Shown: piece after piece, positions 1-7,502 of the stretch | How the letters are laid out: each line of letters starts with the position of its first letter | How positions within the stretch are numbered: position 1 is the stretch's first letter | Assembly: GCA_947589055.1 (NCBI GenBank) | Contig: CANPZL010000016.1 | Span: 1 to 44,430 of the forward strand | Reading direction: 5' to 3' | DNA from: an uncultured Lachnospiraceae bacterium | Lineage (GTDB): Bacteria > Bacillota > Clostridia > Lachnospirales > Lachnospiraceae | DNA: 44,430 nt | Made by a program: the position numbers and the translations under genes | Notes under the pieces: model-generated | Seen by the model: only the letters and a program-made list of their open reading frames with translations | The model's database searches: none | Told to the model about the DNA's origin: nothing

Positions 1-996
1 ATGCTGACCGATCCGGAAAAAGGTGTGATCGAATCCTTAGCCGATATTGGAGCAGTGGGACACCGGATCGTTCACGGAGGCGAGCGGTTTGCTTCTTCGA
101 CGATAATAACGGACGAAGTCATCGCTGCCATTGCGGATTGTAACGATCTTGCCCCTCTGCATAATCCCGCCAATCTGATCGGAATCGCTTCCTGCCGGAG
201 CCTGATGCCGGCTGTGCCGATGGTAGCGGTTTTTGATACTGCATTCCATCAGACTATGCCGGAGAAAGCATACCTGTATGGAATTCCGTATGAATATTAT
301 GAGAAATATAAAGTACGGAAATATGGCTTTCATGGTACCAGCCACAGCTTTGTATCAAAGCATATGGCCGAACTGCTTGGAAAGAAACCGGAGGAGTTAA
401 GGACGATCGTCTGTCATCTGGGAAATGGCGCCAGCATCTGTGCAGTCCAATACGGAAAGTCCGTTGATACCAGTATGGGACTTACACCCTTAGACGGTCT
501 GGTTATGGGAACCAGAAGCGGCTCGATCGATCCGGCCGTTATCGAATTCCTTGCCCAAAAGGAAGGAAAAGACTTAAATGGGATGCTGGCAGTCTTAAAT
601 AAGGAATCCGGCGTCTACGGCGTTTCCGGTGTTTCCAGTGATTTCCGGGATCTGGAGCAGGCGATCCGGGAAGGGAACCGTCGGGCAAAGCTGGCTATGG
701 ATGTGTTCTGTTACCGTGTGGCACAGTATATCGGCTCCTATACCGCAGTCATGAACGGGGTGGATGCTATTGCGTTTACTGCGGGAGTAGGGGAAAACAA
801 TGCGACAGCCAGAGCCGGTATCTGCGAATATCTGGGTTACTTGGGCATTGCGTTGGACGAGAAGAAAAATCAGGTGCGGGGAGAAGACGCCTGCATCTCA
901 ACACAGGATTCTAAGGTTCCGGTATGGGTTGTACCGACAAATGAGGAATTAGCGATTGCCAGAGAAACCGCAGCACTGGTGAAGGAATCCTATTAG
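1..996 (+). CDS. ackA: Acetate kinase, 5'-truncated by window edge
   Basis: Acetate kinase interconverts acetyl phosphate + ADP and acetate + ATP, giving ATP by substrate-level phosphorylation in fermentation. The 331 visible residues hold the family signatures: GHRIVHGG near the start, the KYGFHGTSH segment, HLGNGASI and GTRSGSIDP for phosphate and adenosine binding, and FTAGVGENN near the C-terminus. Family members are about 395-400 residues and begin with a VLVINCGSSS-type strand. That N-terminal part (roughly 65 residues) is missing, so the ATG at position 1 is an internal methionine and the gene starts upstream of the window. pta commonly precedes ackA but cannot be seen here. Confidence 0.97.
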   Translation: MLTDPEKGVIESLADIGAVGHRIVHGGERFASSTIITDEVIAAIADCNDLAPLHNPANLIGIASCRSLMPAVPMVAVFDTAFHQTMPEKAYLYGIPYEYYEKYKVRKYGFHGTSHSFVSKHMAELLGKKPEELRTIVCHLGNGASICAVQYGKSVDTSMGLTPLDGLVMGTRSGSIDPAVIEFLAQKEGKDLNGMLAVLNKESGVYGVSGVSSDFRDLEQAIREGNRRAKLAMDVFCYRVAQYIGSYTAVMNGVDAIAFTAGVGENNATARAGICEYLGYLGIALDEKKNQVRGEDACISTQDSKVPVWVVPTNEELAIARETAALVKESY

Positions 997-1041
997 CAAA
1001 CGGTACGATTGTATTTTTGTGTATAAATATAGAATTAACGG

Positions 1042-1070
1042 TTGACGTATGAAAATATATATGATATTAT
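1042..1070 (+). promoter_or_regulatory. Probable sigma-A promoter of cassette A
   Basis: TTGACG at 1042-1047 and TATTAT at 1065-1070 are separated by 17 bases, in an AT-rich gap after ackA. This leaves an untranslated leader of roughly 75 bases before the small secreted protein gene at 1152. It suggests that the cassette is transcribed on its own and not by read-through from ackA. No clear hairpin terminator is visible after ackA. Confidence 0.6.
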
Positions 1071-1151
1071 TAGAGCATAGGTATATGTAGAACAAAAAAT
1101 GTTACTATTGTTGAAGGATTTATTGGTTTCATAACCGGAAAGGAGTTAATT

Positions 1152-1550
1152 ATGAGAAAAATGACAAAACTGATTACCACTGCCGTTGCAGCAGTTGCGA
1201 TGACGCTCAGCCTTAGTACCATAAATTCAGCGTTTGCTTATTCAAAAAACGGCTCTTGGATGTTACATTATAATGAATATGACAGTAAGACGACACAGAC
1301 GATTTATTTAGCGGCTGATGGAAATGGCTATACAGCAACCTGTACTTCCAAGTATGGAAATGTTGCCACTAATTATGTGACCATTAGCGCTCCTTATATG
1401 TATACAACGGGTGCGATTACGGAGGTTGGACAGCCGGTTTCCTTGATTCCTTCTCATTTTGATAATGATTATATTACATTTACGGTCAGGTTTTATCATA
1501 CAGCTAATGGTGCCACATGCAGCAACGGCGGCACAATACAAGGTAACTGA
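1152..1550 (+). CDS. Small Sec-secreted protein, cassette A (unknown family)
   Basis: A 132-residue protein with a classical signal peptide: basic MRKMTK start, hydrophobic core, and AFA before a predicted cleavage after residue 29. The mature part is about 103 residues, rich in Thr/Ser/Tyr/Asn, with alternating hydrophobic residues that suggest a beta-sandwich. It has two cysteines (64 and 123) that could form a disulfide. Near the mature N-terminus it has SW-M-L-H-Y (35-40); the cassette B homologue has SW-N-I-D-Y at the same place. Both also share a CTS motif and a C-terminal beta strand. The start follows AAAGGAG with good spacing. It is the first gene of a five-gene unit. I do not recognise the family. 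A secreted bacteriocin-like or envelope-active protein is an inference from context. Confidence 0.75.
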   Translation: MRKMTKLITTAVAAVAMTLSLSTINSAFAYSKNGSWMLHYNEYDSKTTQTIYLAADGNGYTATCTSKYGNVATNYVTISAPYMYTTGAITEVGQPVSLIPSHFDNDYITFTVRFYHTANGATCSNGGTIQGN

Positions 1551-1577
1551 TCCGGATGCTCTGCGAGGAGGGGTTTT

Positions 1578-2786
1578 ATGATACGACAAAGTAAAATCTT
1601 GTGTGTCTGTCTGTGCATGATAATGGCGCAGGCCTGCTTCACCGGCTGTACGAATCAGGCGGCGTATGATGGCGGTCATGTGACGGACCCGGAAGAGAAC
1701 GGGACAGGAACCTATGGGAATCTGGATCTTAGCGAGACGGTGTTTACCGAGAACGCACCGGAGTCCGGAGAATGGAAAACTATGGAGATGCATACTTTGG
1801 AGATCGATCCGGAGACTGCCGTGCTCCTGCAGGAAGCTGCGGAGGCATATGGCGGTTATGCGCTGGACACCGAGGACATTGTATGTCAAGTCAGGCCCAG
1901 CATGGAAGAATGGTTTGATGTGAGTTATGCCGAGATGACGAATGAGGCATATGGATCCGATCCGTATATTACATATATGCGGTATGTCGGGGATGACTTT
2001 TACATAGACACCAATACCAGCGGAAAAATTGAACTATATAACCGTTCCGAGCTGAAAGAGATACTGGGCATCGAATATGACAAGACATGGAGCTGGAGCC
2101 CCCAAATCGACGGAACGGTAGTAAAGAGTTATGATCTGCAGGATGAGGCAGGGCTTGATGACACATATTGTCTGAACCATGCCGATGTATCTTTACGGGA
2201 CGCCATGACATATGCGACGGAGTTTCTGAACAGCGGAAACCTCAGTCATCTATGCTTCGGCTCTTGTACATTTACACCCTACTATGCAGACGTGTATAAG
2301 TTATCCGATGACCTGTATGGATATTACTTCTGGTATCAGGTGATATATGACGGTGTTCCGTTAGATGCAACGCAGGGGCATGATGTAATTGCCAGCAATG
2401 CGGATGAGGAGCGAAGCGGCAGTATCATTTCCAATTCCATAAAATTGCTGATGCTGACCGATTCGTCGGTTGTCTATATGTGGACCTGTTCATTTAACGA
2501 GAACAAGCCTTCTACGCAGGAAGGCTGCGAACTTACCGTGGATTATGAACAGGCCTGCCAGATCGTTTCGGATACCTTGAGCCGGAATCATCTGTTTCAT
2601 GTAGACAGTGCAGAACTGCTTTATTGTATGATGGAACCATCCGGCCAACCTCCATTGGGAGATTATATCGTGATGTTAAGGCCTATGTGGCAGTTTAAGA
2701 TCACAGACGTCGGCGTGCAGGAATACAGCATTATCTATGTGAATGTAGATGCAGTTAACGGTGAGGTGTATTTGCGATATGAATAA
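1578..2786 (+). CDS. Lipoprotein of cassette A, PepSY-like C-terminus
   Basis: A 402-residue predicted lipoprotein. The signal peptide ends in FTGC (lipobox, Cys24), so the mature protein should be anchored to the outer face of the membrane. The body is acidic and rich in Tyr and Asp. The C-terminal segment RPMWQF followed by YVNVDAVNGEVY resembles the repeating strand unit of PepSY-type folds (inference). The cassette B lipoprotein keeps RPCWQF and YVYVDMITGEVY and a helix before them (YCLNHADVSLRDAM against YHLESGDITIAEAV), so the two are distant homologues. It starts after GAGGAGGGG, 27 bases after the secreted protein gene, and overlaps the next gene by 8 bases. Its role is unknown; partner or immunity/receptor protein for the small secreted protein is a guess from gene order. 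Confidence 0.75.
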   Translation: MIRQSKILCVCLCMIMAQACFTGCTNQAAYDGGHVTDPEENGTGTYGNLDLSETVFTENAPESGEWKTMEMHTLEIDPETAVLLQEAAEAYGGYALDTEDIVCQVRPSMEEWFDVSYAEMTNEAYGSDPYITYMRYVGDDFYIDTNTSGKIELYNRSELKEILGIEYDKTWSWSPQIDGTVVKSYDLQDEAGLDDTYCLNHADVSLRDAMTYATEFLNSGNLSHLCFGSCTFTPYYADVYKLSDDLYGYYFWYQVIYDGVPLDATQGHDVIASNADEERSGSIISNSIKLLMLTDSSVVYMWTCSFNENKPSTQEGCELTVDYEQACQIVSDTLSRNHLFHVDSAELLYCMMEPSGQPPLGDYIVMLRPMWQFKITDVGVQEYSIIYVNVDAVNGEVYLRYE

Positions 2787-3690
2787 AGTCTTGTTATATC
2801 CCAGAGTTCTTTTCAAGGAATATGTAACCGCACCGGGTATTTATATTGCAGTCGTGCTGTTTATACTGCTTTGCTTATTTGGCTGTCTGATCCCTGTGGG
2901 AACTCGCGAATTTTCTGTTCTTGAAATATTGACGAACCGAAGTCTTTACGAACAGGCGTGCGGAGATTTGAACTGTAATTCGTATGTTCTTACATATGGA
3001 TACGACATATCCCCATGGTTTTCGGTACTGGCTCCGATAATCACTGGATTTCCGGCTTTTCTGATCTATAAGCAGAATGCGGAAGGCGTCCGCCCATCGA
3101 TCCTGAACCGTATGAATCTTCGCACTTATATCGGCAGCTTGTTTTGTACTGCTTTTTTAAGCGGCTGTTTCATTGCCCTGTTCGGCATTATCCTATACGG
3201 AGGGCTGATCCGGATGACGTTTCCGCCGATTACCGCATGTCCGGAGGAGTTTGTAGCGATGTATGGAAGTACGACATGGGAACGTTTTTTGCCTCTCCTT
3301 AAGAAATGTGTCAACTGTTGCATTGCATGCGGATTTTTTCCGGTTCTTACGATTCTTCTGTATCAGGTCATTCATGATAAATTTCTGGCGATCACCCTGC
3401 CTATGGTATTGCAGTACATTTCTTTTAAAGGCGAGATAGCGTATTTTACATGGTACAGGTCCTTATGGGTGGAGTCACTTGAAAACGGTACAGAAAGCAG
3501 TTTTCCCAGCGGTCCGTTAGATTTAATCTCCCTGCTGTTTCCGTCCAGATTTATGGATTATCATACAGTACTGGGGAATTCCGTAAAACTGCCCTTTGCC
3601 TGTTTCTTTGTCGTGGCCGGATTGGTTTTTATCATTTTGTATTATATATTTAAAACGGTTATCCGTTTTTCAATCGGTGAGAAGATATGA
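2779..3690 (+). CDS. ABC transporter permease 1, cassette A
   Basis: A 303-residue integral membrane protein with about six hydrophobic segments. The first (about residues 17-37) is followed by a long external loop; the rest are spread to the C-terminus. I chose the ATG at 2779, which overlaps the lipoprotein stop by 8 bases; the open frame extends to 2749 but those residues look non-native. The cassette B counterpart overlaps its lipoprotein gene in the same way (14 bases). There is no peptidase or ATPase domain, so it should form the membrane channel with the next permease and the ATPase at 4529. Sequence identity to its cassette B counterpart is low, but layout and topology match. Family resemblance is to ABC-2-type permeases of peptide-handling systems; the substrate is unknown. 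Confidence 0.75.
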   Translation: MNKVLLYPRVLFKEYVTAPGIYIAVVLFILLCLFGCLIPVGTREFSVLEILTNRSLYEQACGDLNCNSYVLTYGYDISPWFSVLAPIITGFPAFLIYKQNAEGVRPSILNRMNLRTYIGSLFCTAFLSGCFIALFGIILYGGLIRMTFPPITACPEEFVAMYGSTTWERFLPLLKKCVNCCIACGFFPVLTILLYQVIHDKFLAITLPMVLQYISFKGEIAYFTWYRSLWVESLENGTESSFPSGPLDLISLLFPSRFMDYHTVLGNSVKLPFACFFVVAGLVFIILYYIFKTVIRFSIGEKI

Positions 3691-4532
3691 AAAAGAGTTT
3701 ATTTGTATTTAAAACTGAATTCCTTCAGACGGTTCGGCAGACACGGGTGTTACTGATCTTGTTTTTTTTAGTCGTTCTGTATGAAAGCATTTTTTCACAT
3801 ATGTTCGAAGTGTGTGCGGAAACACAGTTTTCGCTGCATTGGTCTGAACCGTTTATTTTACTCTGTACCAGAAGTACGAATGTTATTCTACTCCCCTTGA
3901 TCTACTTATTCCTGTTAAGCGGATTTCCGTTTTGCAAAACCCAGTATTTTCAAATGATACGCACTTGGAAGCAGCACTGGTTCCTGGGGGAGTGTCTGTT
4001 CATTGCTGTTTCTGCATTCATGCTGACATTTGTACTGCTTGCGGGAAGCGTACTGTTTTTATCCGGCCACATTGGCATGACGAATCAATGGAGCGATTTC
4101 ATGACGCAAATGAGGGTGAATTATCCGGAAACATATAATGAAGATCGGCTGCTTTTTCTGGACGCCTCTATTTTAGCGCATGGGACGCCCGTTCCGGTTT
4201 TGCTGTACACATTTGGCATGATGTGGCTTTATCTTGTGCTGATCGGAATTGGTATGCTGTTGGGAACGATTGCCGGAAAACGTATCCTGGCCATGATCGT
4301 AAACATATCCGTGACTGTGATTGGCGGAACGGCAATCTTTTTCGGAGGAACCACCATACAATGGCTGTTTCCGCTTGTTCATGCAGAATTCGGCCTGCAC
4401 TATGATTCCCTGTTTTCAACCGTATATTTCCCGTTATGGGGATCGGTACTGTATTTTTTGCTGTTACTTATTGGTTTAATCGTGCTGTGCCAATTTGGCA
4501 TGAAGCGGATGCAGATCGGAGGAGAAATATGA
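3687..4532 (+). CDS. ABC transporter permease 2, cassette A
   Basis: A 281-residue membrane protein with about six transmembrane segments. It starts at an ATG that overlaps the previous stop (ATGA), which implies translational coupling, and ends in the same kind of overlap with the ATPase gene. A motif late in the protein, WLFPLVHAEFGLHY followed by FP, is echoed in the cassette B permease as WLFPMAHSVVWLHY. This shows that the two are homologous although most of the rest has diverged. Each cassette carries two different permease genes, so the transporter is probably a heterodimer of permeases with two copies of one ATPase. Confidence 0.75.
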   Translation: MKKSLFVFKTEFLQTVRQTRVLLILFFLVVLYESIFSHMFEVCAETQFSLHWSEPFILLCTRSTNVILLPLIYLFLLSGFPFCKTQYFQMIRTWKQHWFLGECLFIAVSAFMLTFVLLAGSVLFLSGHIGMTNQWSDFMTQMRVNYPETYNEDRLLFLDASILAHGTPVPVLLYTFGMMWLYLVLIGIGMLLGTIAGKRILAMIVNISVTVIGGTAIFFGGTTIQWLFPLVHAEFGLHYDSLFSTVYFPLWGSVLYFLLLLIGLIVLCQFGMKRMQIGGEI

Positions 4533-5161
4533 TTACGGTCAAGCAACTGTCATTGCGGATCCGGCAGACGGATATTTTGAAAAATGTAGATATAACATTC
4601 CAGAAAGGGAAAATACACGGGCTGATCGGCAGAAACGGAAGCGGTAAGACCATGCTGATGAAGTGCATCTGCGGCTTTGTGGTCCCCACAACCGGAGAGA
4701 TCACGGTTGCCGGGAAAAAAATCGGAAAGGATTGTGATTTTATCGAAAATGCAGGCGTTATCATCGAAACGCCGGAGTTTATTCCGTATTATTCCGGGTA
4801 CAAGAATCTGAAGCTGCTTGCCGATTTGAATAAAAAAATCAGCGGGGAACAGATTCGTGAAACGATGGAGAAGGTGGGGCTTGATCCCGATCTGAAACGT
4901 CATGTAAAGAAATATTCGCTTGGTATGCGGCAGAGGTTAGGGCTAGCGCAGGCGATCATGGAAAATCCGGATATTCTTATTCTTGACGAGCCTATGAACG
5001 GACTTGACAAGGACGGAGTCGGGGATATGCGGACCTATCTGCTTGGTCTGAAAGAACAGGGAAAAACGATTATCATTGCCTCCCATTCTGCTGAAGACAT
5101 TGAGGTATTGTGTGACACAGTCTCTGAAATGGATAAGGGGGTTCTGACCAGGCTTTCCTGA
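4529..5161 (+). CDS. ABC transporter ATP-binding protein, cassette A
   Basis: A compact 210-residue ATPase that powers the two cassette A permeases. Walker A is GRNGSGKT (34-41), the signature is SLGMRQRLG (130-138), Walker B is ILILDEP (149-155) with catalytic Glu154, and the switch His is in IASHS (His186). The start is the ATG at 4529, inside the ATGA overlap and preceded by GGAGGA; a longer open frame upstream is not real. It lacks the C-terminal extension found in many drug or lantibiotic ATPases. It is strikingly similar to the cassette B ATPase: residues 27-51 are identical, and much of the rest matches. Confidence 0.9.
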   Translation: MITVKQLSLRIRQTDILKNVDITFQKGKIHGLIGRNGSGKTMLMKCICGFVVPTTGEITVAGKKIGKDCDFIENAGVIIETPEFIPYYSGYKNLKLLADLNKKISGEQIRETMEKVGLDPDLKRHVKKYSLGMRQRLGLAQAIMENPDILILDEPMNGLDKDGVGDMRTYLLGLKEQGKTIIIASHSAEDIEVLCDTVSEMDKGVLTRLS

Positions 5162-5197
5162 ACTGCCGGCATTCCGGTTTGTTTGGCTGGGAAACGG

Positions 5198-5211
5198 AAA
5201 ATCATGATTTT
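5198..5211. repeat. 14-bp perfect palindrome before the rpmF promoter
   Basis: AAAATCATGATTTT is a perfect palindrome lying 13 bases upstream of the rpmF -35 hexamer and 36 bases after the cassette A ATPase stop. It could be an operator half-site pair. As a terminator it would be weak, because it has little GC and no loop. Confidence 0.4.
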
Positions 5212-5224
5212 TGCGAATTATAGG

Positions 5225-5253
5225 TTGACAAAACGAAAAGCAGTCGGTATAAT
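5225..5253 (+). promoter_or_regulatory. Consensus sigma-A promoter for rpmF
   Basis: TTGACA at 5225-5230 and TATAAT at 5248-5253 with a 17-base spacer match the consensus exactly, as expected for a ribosomal protein gene. It gives rpmF its own strong transcription, separate from the upstream cassette. Confidence 0.9.
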
Positions 5254-5264
5254 TGACAAGGTGT

Positions 5265-5287
5265 GGCAAGGGTTATGGTTTCTTGCC
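5265..5287 (+). other. Hairpin in the rpmF leader
   Basis: GGCAAG (5265-5270) and CTTGCC (5282-5287) form a perfect 6-bp stem with an 11-base loop, at the start of a leader of about 100 bases between the rpmF promoter and its start codon. No riboswitch family is recognised. It may serve autoregulation or mRNA stability (inference). Confidence 0.35.
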
Positions 5288-5358
5288 GACTAAAATCACC
5301 GATTATGAGTTTTCATTATGATAGATTCATAGAGCAGTTGAATGAAGGAGGTGTACCT

Positions 5359-5538
5359 ATGTCAATTTGTCCTAAGAATAAGTCTTCTAAGGCGAGAAGA
5401 GACAAGCGGAGAGCAAACTGGAAAATGACAGCACCGGCGTTGGTGAAGTGTCCGAAGTGCGGCGAGTTAATGATGCCTCATAGAGTATGTAAGGCTTGTG
5501 GCTCTTACAACAAGAAGGAAATCATTTCTGTTGAATAA
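5359..5538 (+). CDS. rpmF: 50S ribosomal protein L32
   Basis: L32, a small protein of the large ribosomal subunit. The 59 residues begin MSICPKNKSSKARRDKRRAN, the typical basic N-terminus (family consensus has P-K-x-K-x-S-K-x-R-R). They carry two Cys pairs, CPKC and CKAC, that make a zinc ribbon. The start is the ATG 7 bases after AAGGAGG; the open frame runs further upstream but the extra residues are leader. It is followed by a strong terminator. In many Firmicutes a DUF177 (yceD) gene directly precedes rpmF; here it is replaced by the ABC cassette. Confidence 0.97.
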   Translation: MSICPKNKSSKARRDKRRANWKMTAPALVKCPKCGELMMPHRVCKACGSYNKKEIISVE

Positions 5539-5551
5539 GCGTATGCGAAAG

Positions 5552-5579
5552 GGGATTCCGGAGGGAATCCCTTTTTTTT
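5552..5579 (+). terminator. Rho-independent terminator after rpmF
   Basis: GGGATTCC (5552-5559), a four-base loop and GGAATCCC (5564-5571) make a perfect 8-bp stem, followed by eight T. It separates rpmF from plsX. Confidence 0.93.
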
Positions 5580-5640
5580 ATCAGGAATGATTCTTTTGTT
5601 TTATAAAAAGAGCCTGTGAGCATAACGGTATCTGAATTTC

Positions 5641-5669
5641 TTTACTTTATTTGGATAATTTAGTATTAT
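5641..5669 (+). promoter_or_regulatory. Possible promoter of plsX
   Basis: TTTACT (5641-5646) and TATTAT (5664-5669) with a 17-base spacer lie in the 150-base gap after the rpmF terminator. A promoter is needed here because of that terminator. The -35 match is weak, so the exact position is uncertain. I see no convincing FapR operator. Confidence 0.45.
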
Positions 5670-5732
5670 ATATATGGATTGGCAGGGCTGGTTATATGAT
5701 TGACAGCTCTGGGCGCTTACAAGGAGGTATAT

Positions 5733-6749
5733 ATGGAAGATAAACAGTTTCGAATCGTCATTGATGCGATGGGAGGAGATAATTCCCCGTGGGCGATGGT
5801 AGAGGGAGCCGTTCTGGCTGCCAGAGAACACGCAGACGTTTTTTTGTATGTAGTAGGGCCAAAGGAACAGTTAGAGGCCGAATTTTCTAAATATGAATAT
5901 AATCCGTCACAGATCGAGATTGTGGATGCTCCGGATGTGATCAGCTGCCATGATCAGCCGGTGGAAGCGGTGAAAACGAAAAAGAATTCTTCCTTGATCG
6001 TAGGGCTGAACCTGGTAAAGGACGGAAAGGCAGAAGGGTTAATCTCTCCCGGCAGCACCGGTGCGGTACTGGTAGGCGGACGTATGATCGTAGGACGGAT
6101 AAAAGGAATCCGGCGTTCTCCTTTGGCACCGCTGATTCCACGGGAGGGTGGCGTATCGATCCTGATCGACTGCGGCGCCAATATGGATTCCCGTCCGGCG
6201 GATCTGGTACAGTTTGCCCAGATGGGTTCCATCTATATGAAACATATCGTAGGAATTGATAATCCAAGAGTTGCAATCGTAAATGTAGGCGCCGAGGAGG
6301 AAAAGGGAAATGCACTGGTAAAGGAAACGTTTCCTCTGTTGAAGTCCTGTCCGAATATCAATTTTATCGGAAGCATTGAGGCTCGTGATATACCGGCCGG
6401 TTATGCGGACGTTATCGTCTGCGATGCATTCGTAGGAAACGTAATCCTTAAACTCTATGAAGGAACCGCATCGTTTTTGATGAAGCAGATCAAGGGGGCC
6501 ATGACCTCGTCGCCGATCAGTACAGTGGGTGCTGCGTTGGTAAAGCCGAAACTAAAAGAAGCGGTCAAGGAGTTTGATGCATCCAATTATGGCGGGGCGC
6601 CGCTGTTAGGAATCAACGGGTTGGTTGCAAAGGTGCATGGAAGCTCGAAGGCCAGTGAGGTAAAGAATGCGGTGACGCAGTGTATGGAGTTCAGCCGCCA
6701 GCATATTAAGGAATTGATTCAGGAAAATATAACGGCTGCCGACAAATAG
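5733..6749 (+). CDS. plsX: Phosphate acyltransferase PlsX
   Basis: PlsX makes acyl phosphate from acyl-ACP, the first step of phosphatidic acid synthesis with PlsY. The 338 residues start FRIVIDAMGGDNSPWAMVEG, the family N-terminal signature, and continue with LISPGSTGAVLVGG and a DCGAN segment. I chose the ATG at 5733, five bases after AAGGAGG; an upstream TTG frame exists but lacks a binding site. The length is normal for the family. It is followed 60 bases later by rnc; acpP, which often sits between them in Clostridia, is not present. Confidence 0.96.
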   Translation: MEDKQFRIVIDAMGGDNSPWAMVEGAVLAAREHADVFLYVVGPKEQLEAEFSKYEYNPSQIEIVDAPDVISCHDQPVEAVKTKKNSSLIVGLNLVKDGKAEGLISPGSTGAVLVGGRMIVGRIKGIRRSPLAPLIPREGGVSILIDCGANMDSRPADLVQFAQMGSIYMKHIVGIDNPRVAIVNVGAEEEKGNALVKETFPLLKSCPNINFIGSIEARDIPAGYADVIVCDAFVGNVILKLYEGTASFLMKQIKGAMTSSPISTVGAALVKPKLKEAVKEFDASNYGGAPLLGINGLVAKVHGSSKASEVKNAVTQCMEFSRQHIKELIQENITAADK

Positions 6750-6809
6750 CGTATGAGCAAGTAAGATAACGCTTACCGGCGGAAGGAAAAGCATAAAGGA
6801 GTATCAGAA

Positions 6810-7502
6810 ATGGGACTGGCTGAGGTTATGGATACAATCGAATATCAATTTCAGAATCCTGAACTGCTGCAGCAGGCATTGACACACAGTTCTTATGCCA
6901 ATGAACGAAAGTTAAACCGGATTGAAGACTATGAGCGGCTGGAATTTTTGGGGGATGCTGTATTGGAGATGATCACCAGTCATATCCTGTTATTGAAATA
7001 TCCGGACAAGCAGGAAGGAGAGCTTTCTAAACTCCGGTCTTCCTTAGTTTGTGAATATTGTCTTGCACAGTGTGCCAGAGACCTTCATTTTCCGGATTAT
7101 GTGCGTTTGAGTAAGGGAGAGCGTCAAACCGGAGGGGCGAATCGGGATTCCTTGCTCTGCGACCTGTTTGAGTCGGTATTAGGAGCCATATATCTCGATG
7201 GCGGTATGGAACCGGCAAGGGCGTATGTAGAAAAATTCCTGATGTCGGACATGGAAAATAAACGTCTCTTTTATGATGCCAAGACTAATTTACAGGAACT
7301 GGTACAGAAAAACGAGATGGGGACGATTGCCTATCATTTAACGGGGGAACAGGGACCGGATCATAACAAGCATTTTTTTGTAGAAGTTGAGATTGCCGGT
7401 GTCCGTTACGGAAGAGGCGATGGGCAAAGCAGAAAACATGCGGAGCAGAAGGCCGCTTACGAAACGCTTTTGTGCTTAAAAAAGGAAAGCAGGTTTAATT
7501 AG
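6810..7502 (+). CDS. rnc: Ribonuclease III
   Basis: Ribonuclease III cleaves double-stranded RNA in rRNA processing and mRNA turnover. The 230 residues hold the catalytic signature ERLEFLGDAVLEM near residues 43-55, a second acidic helix (CDLFESVLGAIYLDGG), and a C-terminal double-stranded RNA-binding domain ending in KHAEQKAAYETL. The start follows AAAGGAG. The stop codon abuts the smc start with no gap, so the two are probably co-translated. Confidence 0.97.
   Translation: MGLAEVMDTIEYQFQNPELLQQALTHSSYANERKLNRIEDYERLEFLGDAVLEMITSHILLLKYPDKQEGELSKLRSSLVCEYCLAQCARDLHFPDYVRLSKGERQTGGANRDSLLCDLFESVLGAIYLDGGMEPARAYVEKFLMSDMENKRLFYDAKTNLQELVQKNEMGTIAYHLTGEQGPDHNKHFFVEVEIAGVRYGRGDGQSRKHAEQKAAYETLLCLKKESRFN

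Noticed and set aside
1308..1889. 193-residue open frame on the minus strand across the end of the small secreted protein gene and the lipoprotein gene
   Set aside because: It lies antisense to two genes with clear signal peptides and ribosome binding sites, and its product has no recognisable domain.
1152..5161. Lantibiotic or double-glycine bacteriocin operon
   Set aside because: No lanthionine synthetase, no double-glycine leader and no peptidase domain on the ATPase; the small protein has a normal Sec signal peptide and ~100 mature residues.
5641..5732. Possible FapR operator in the plsX promoter region
   Set aside because: The AT-rich stretch has TTAGTA once, but the opposite half-site of the FapR consensus is missing.
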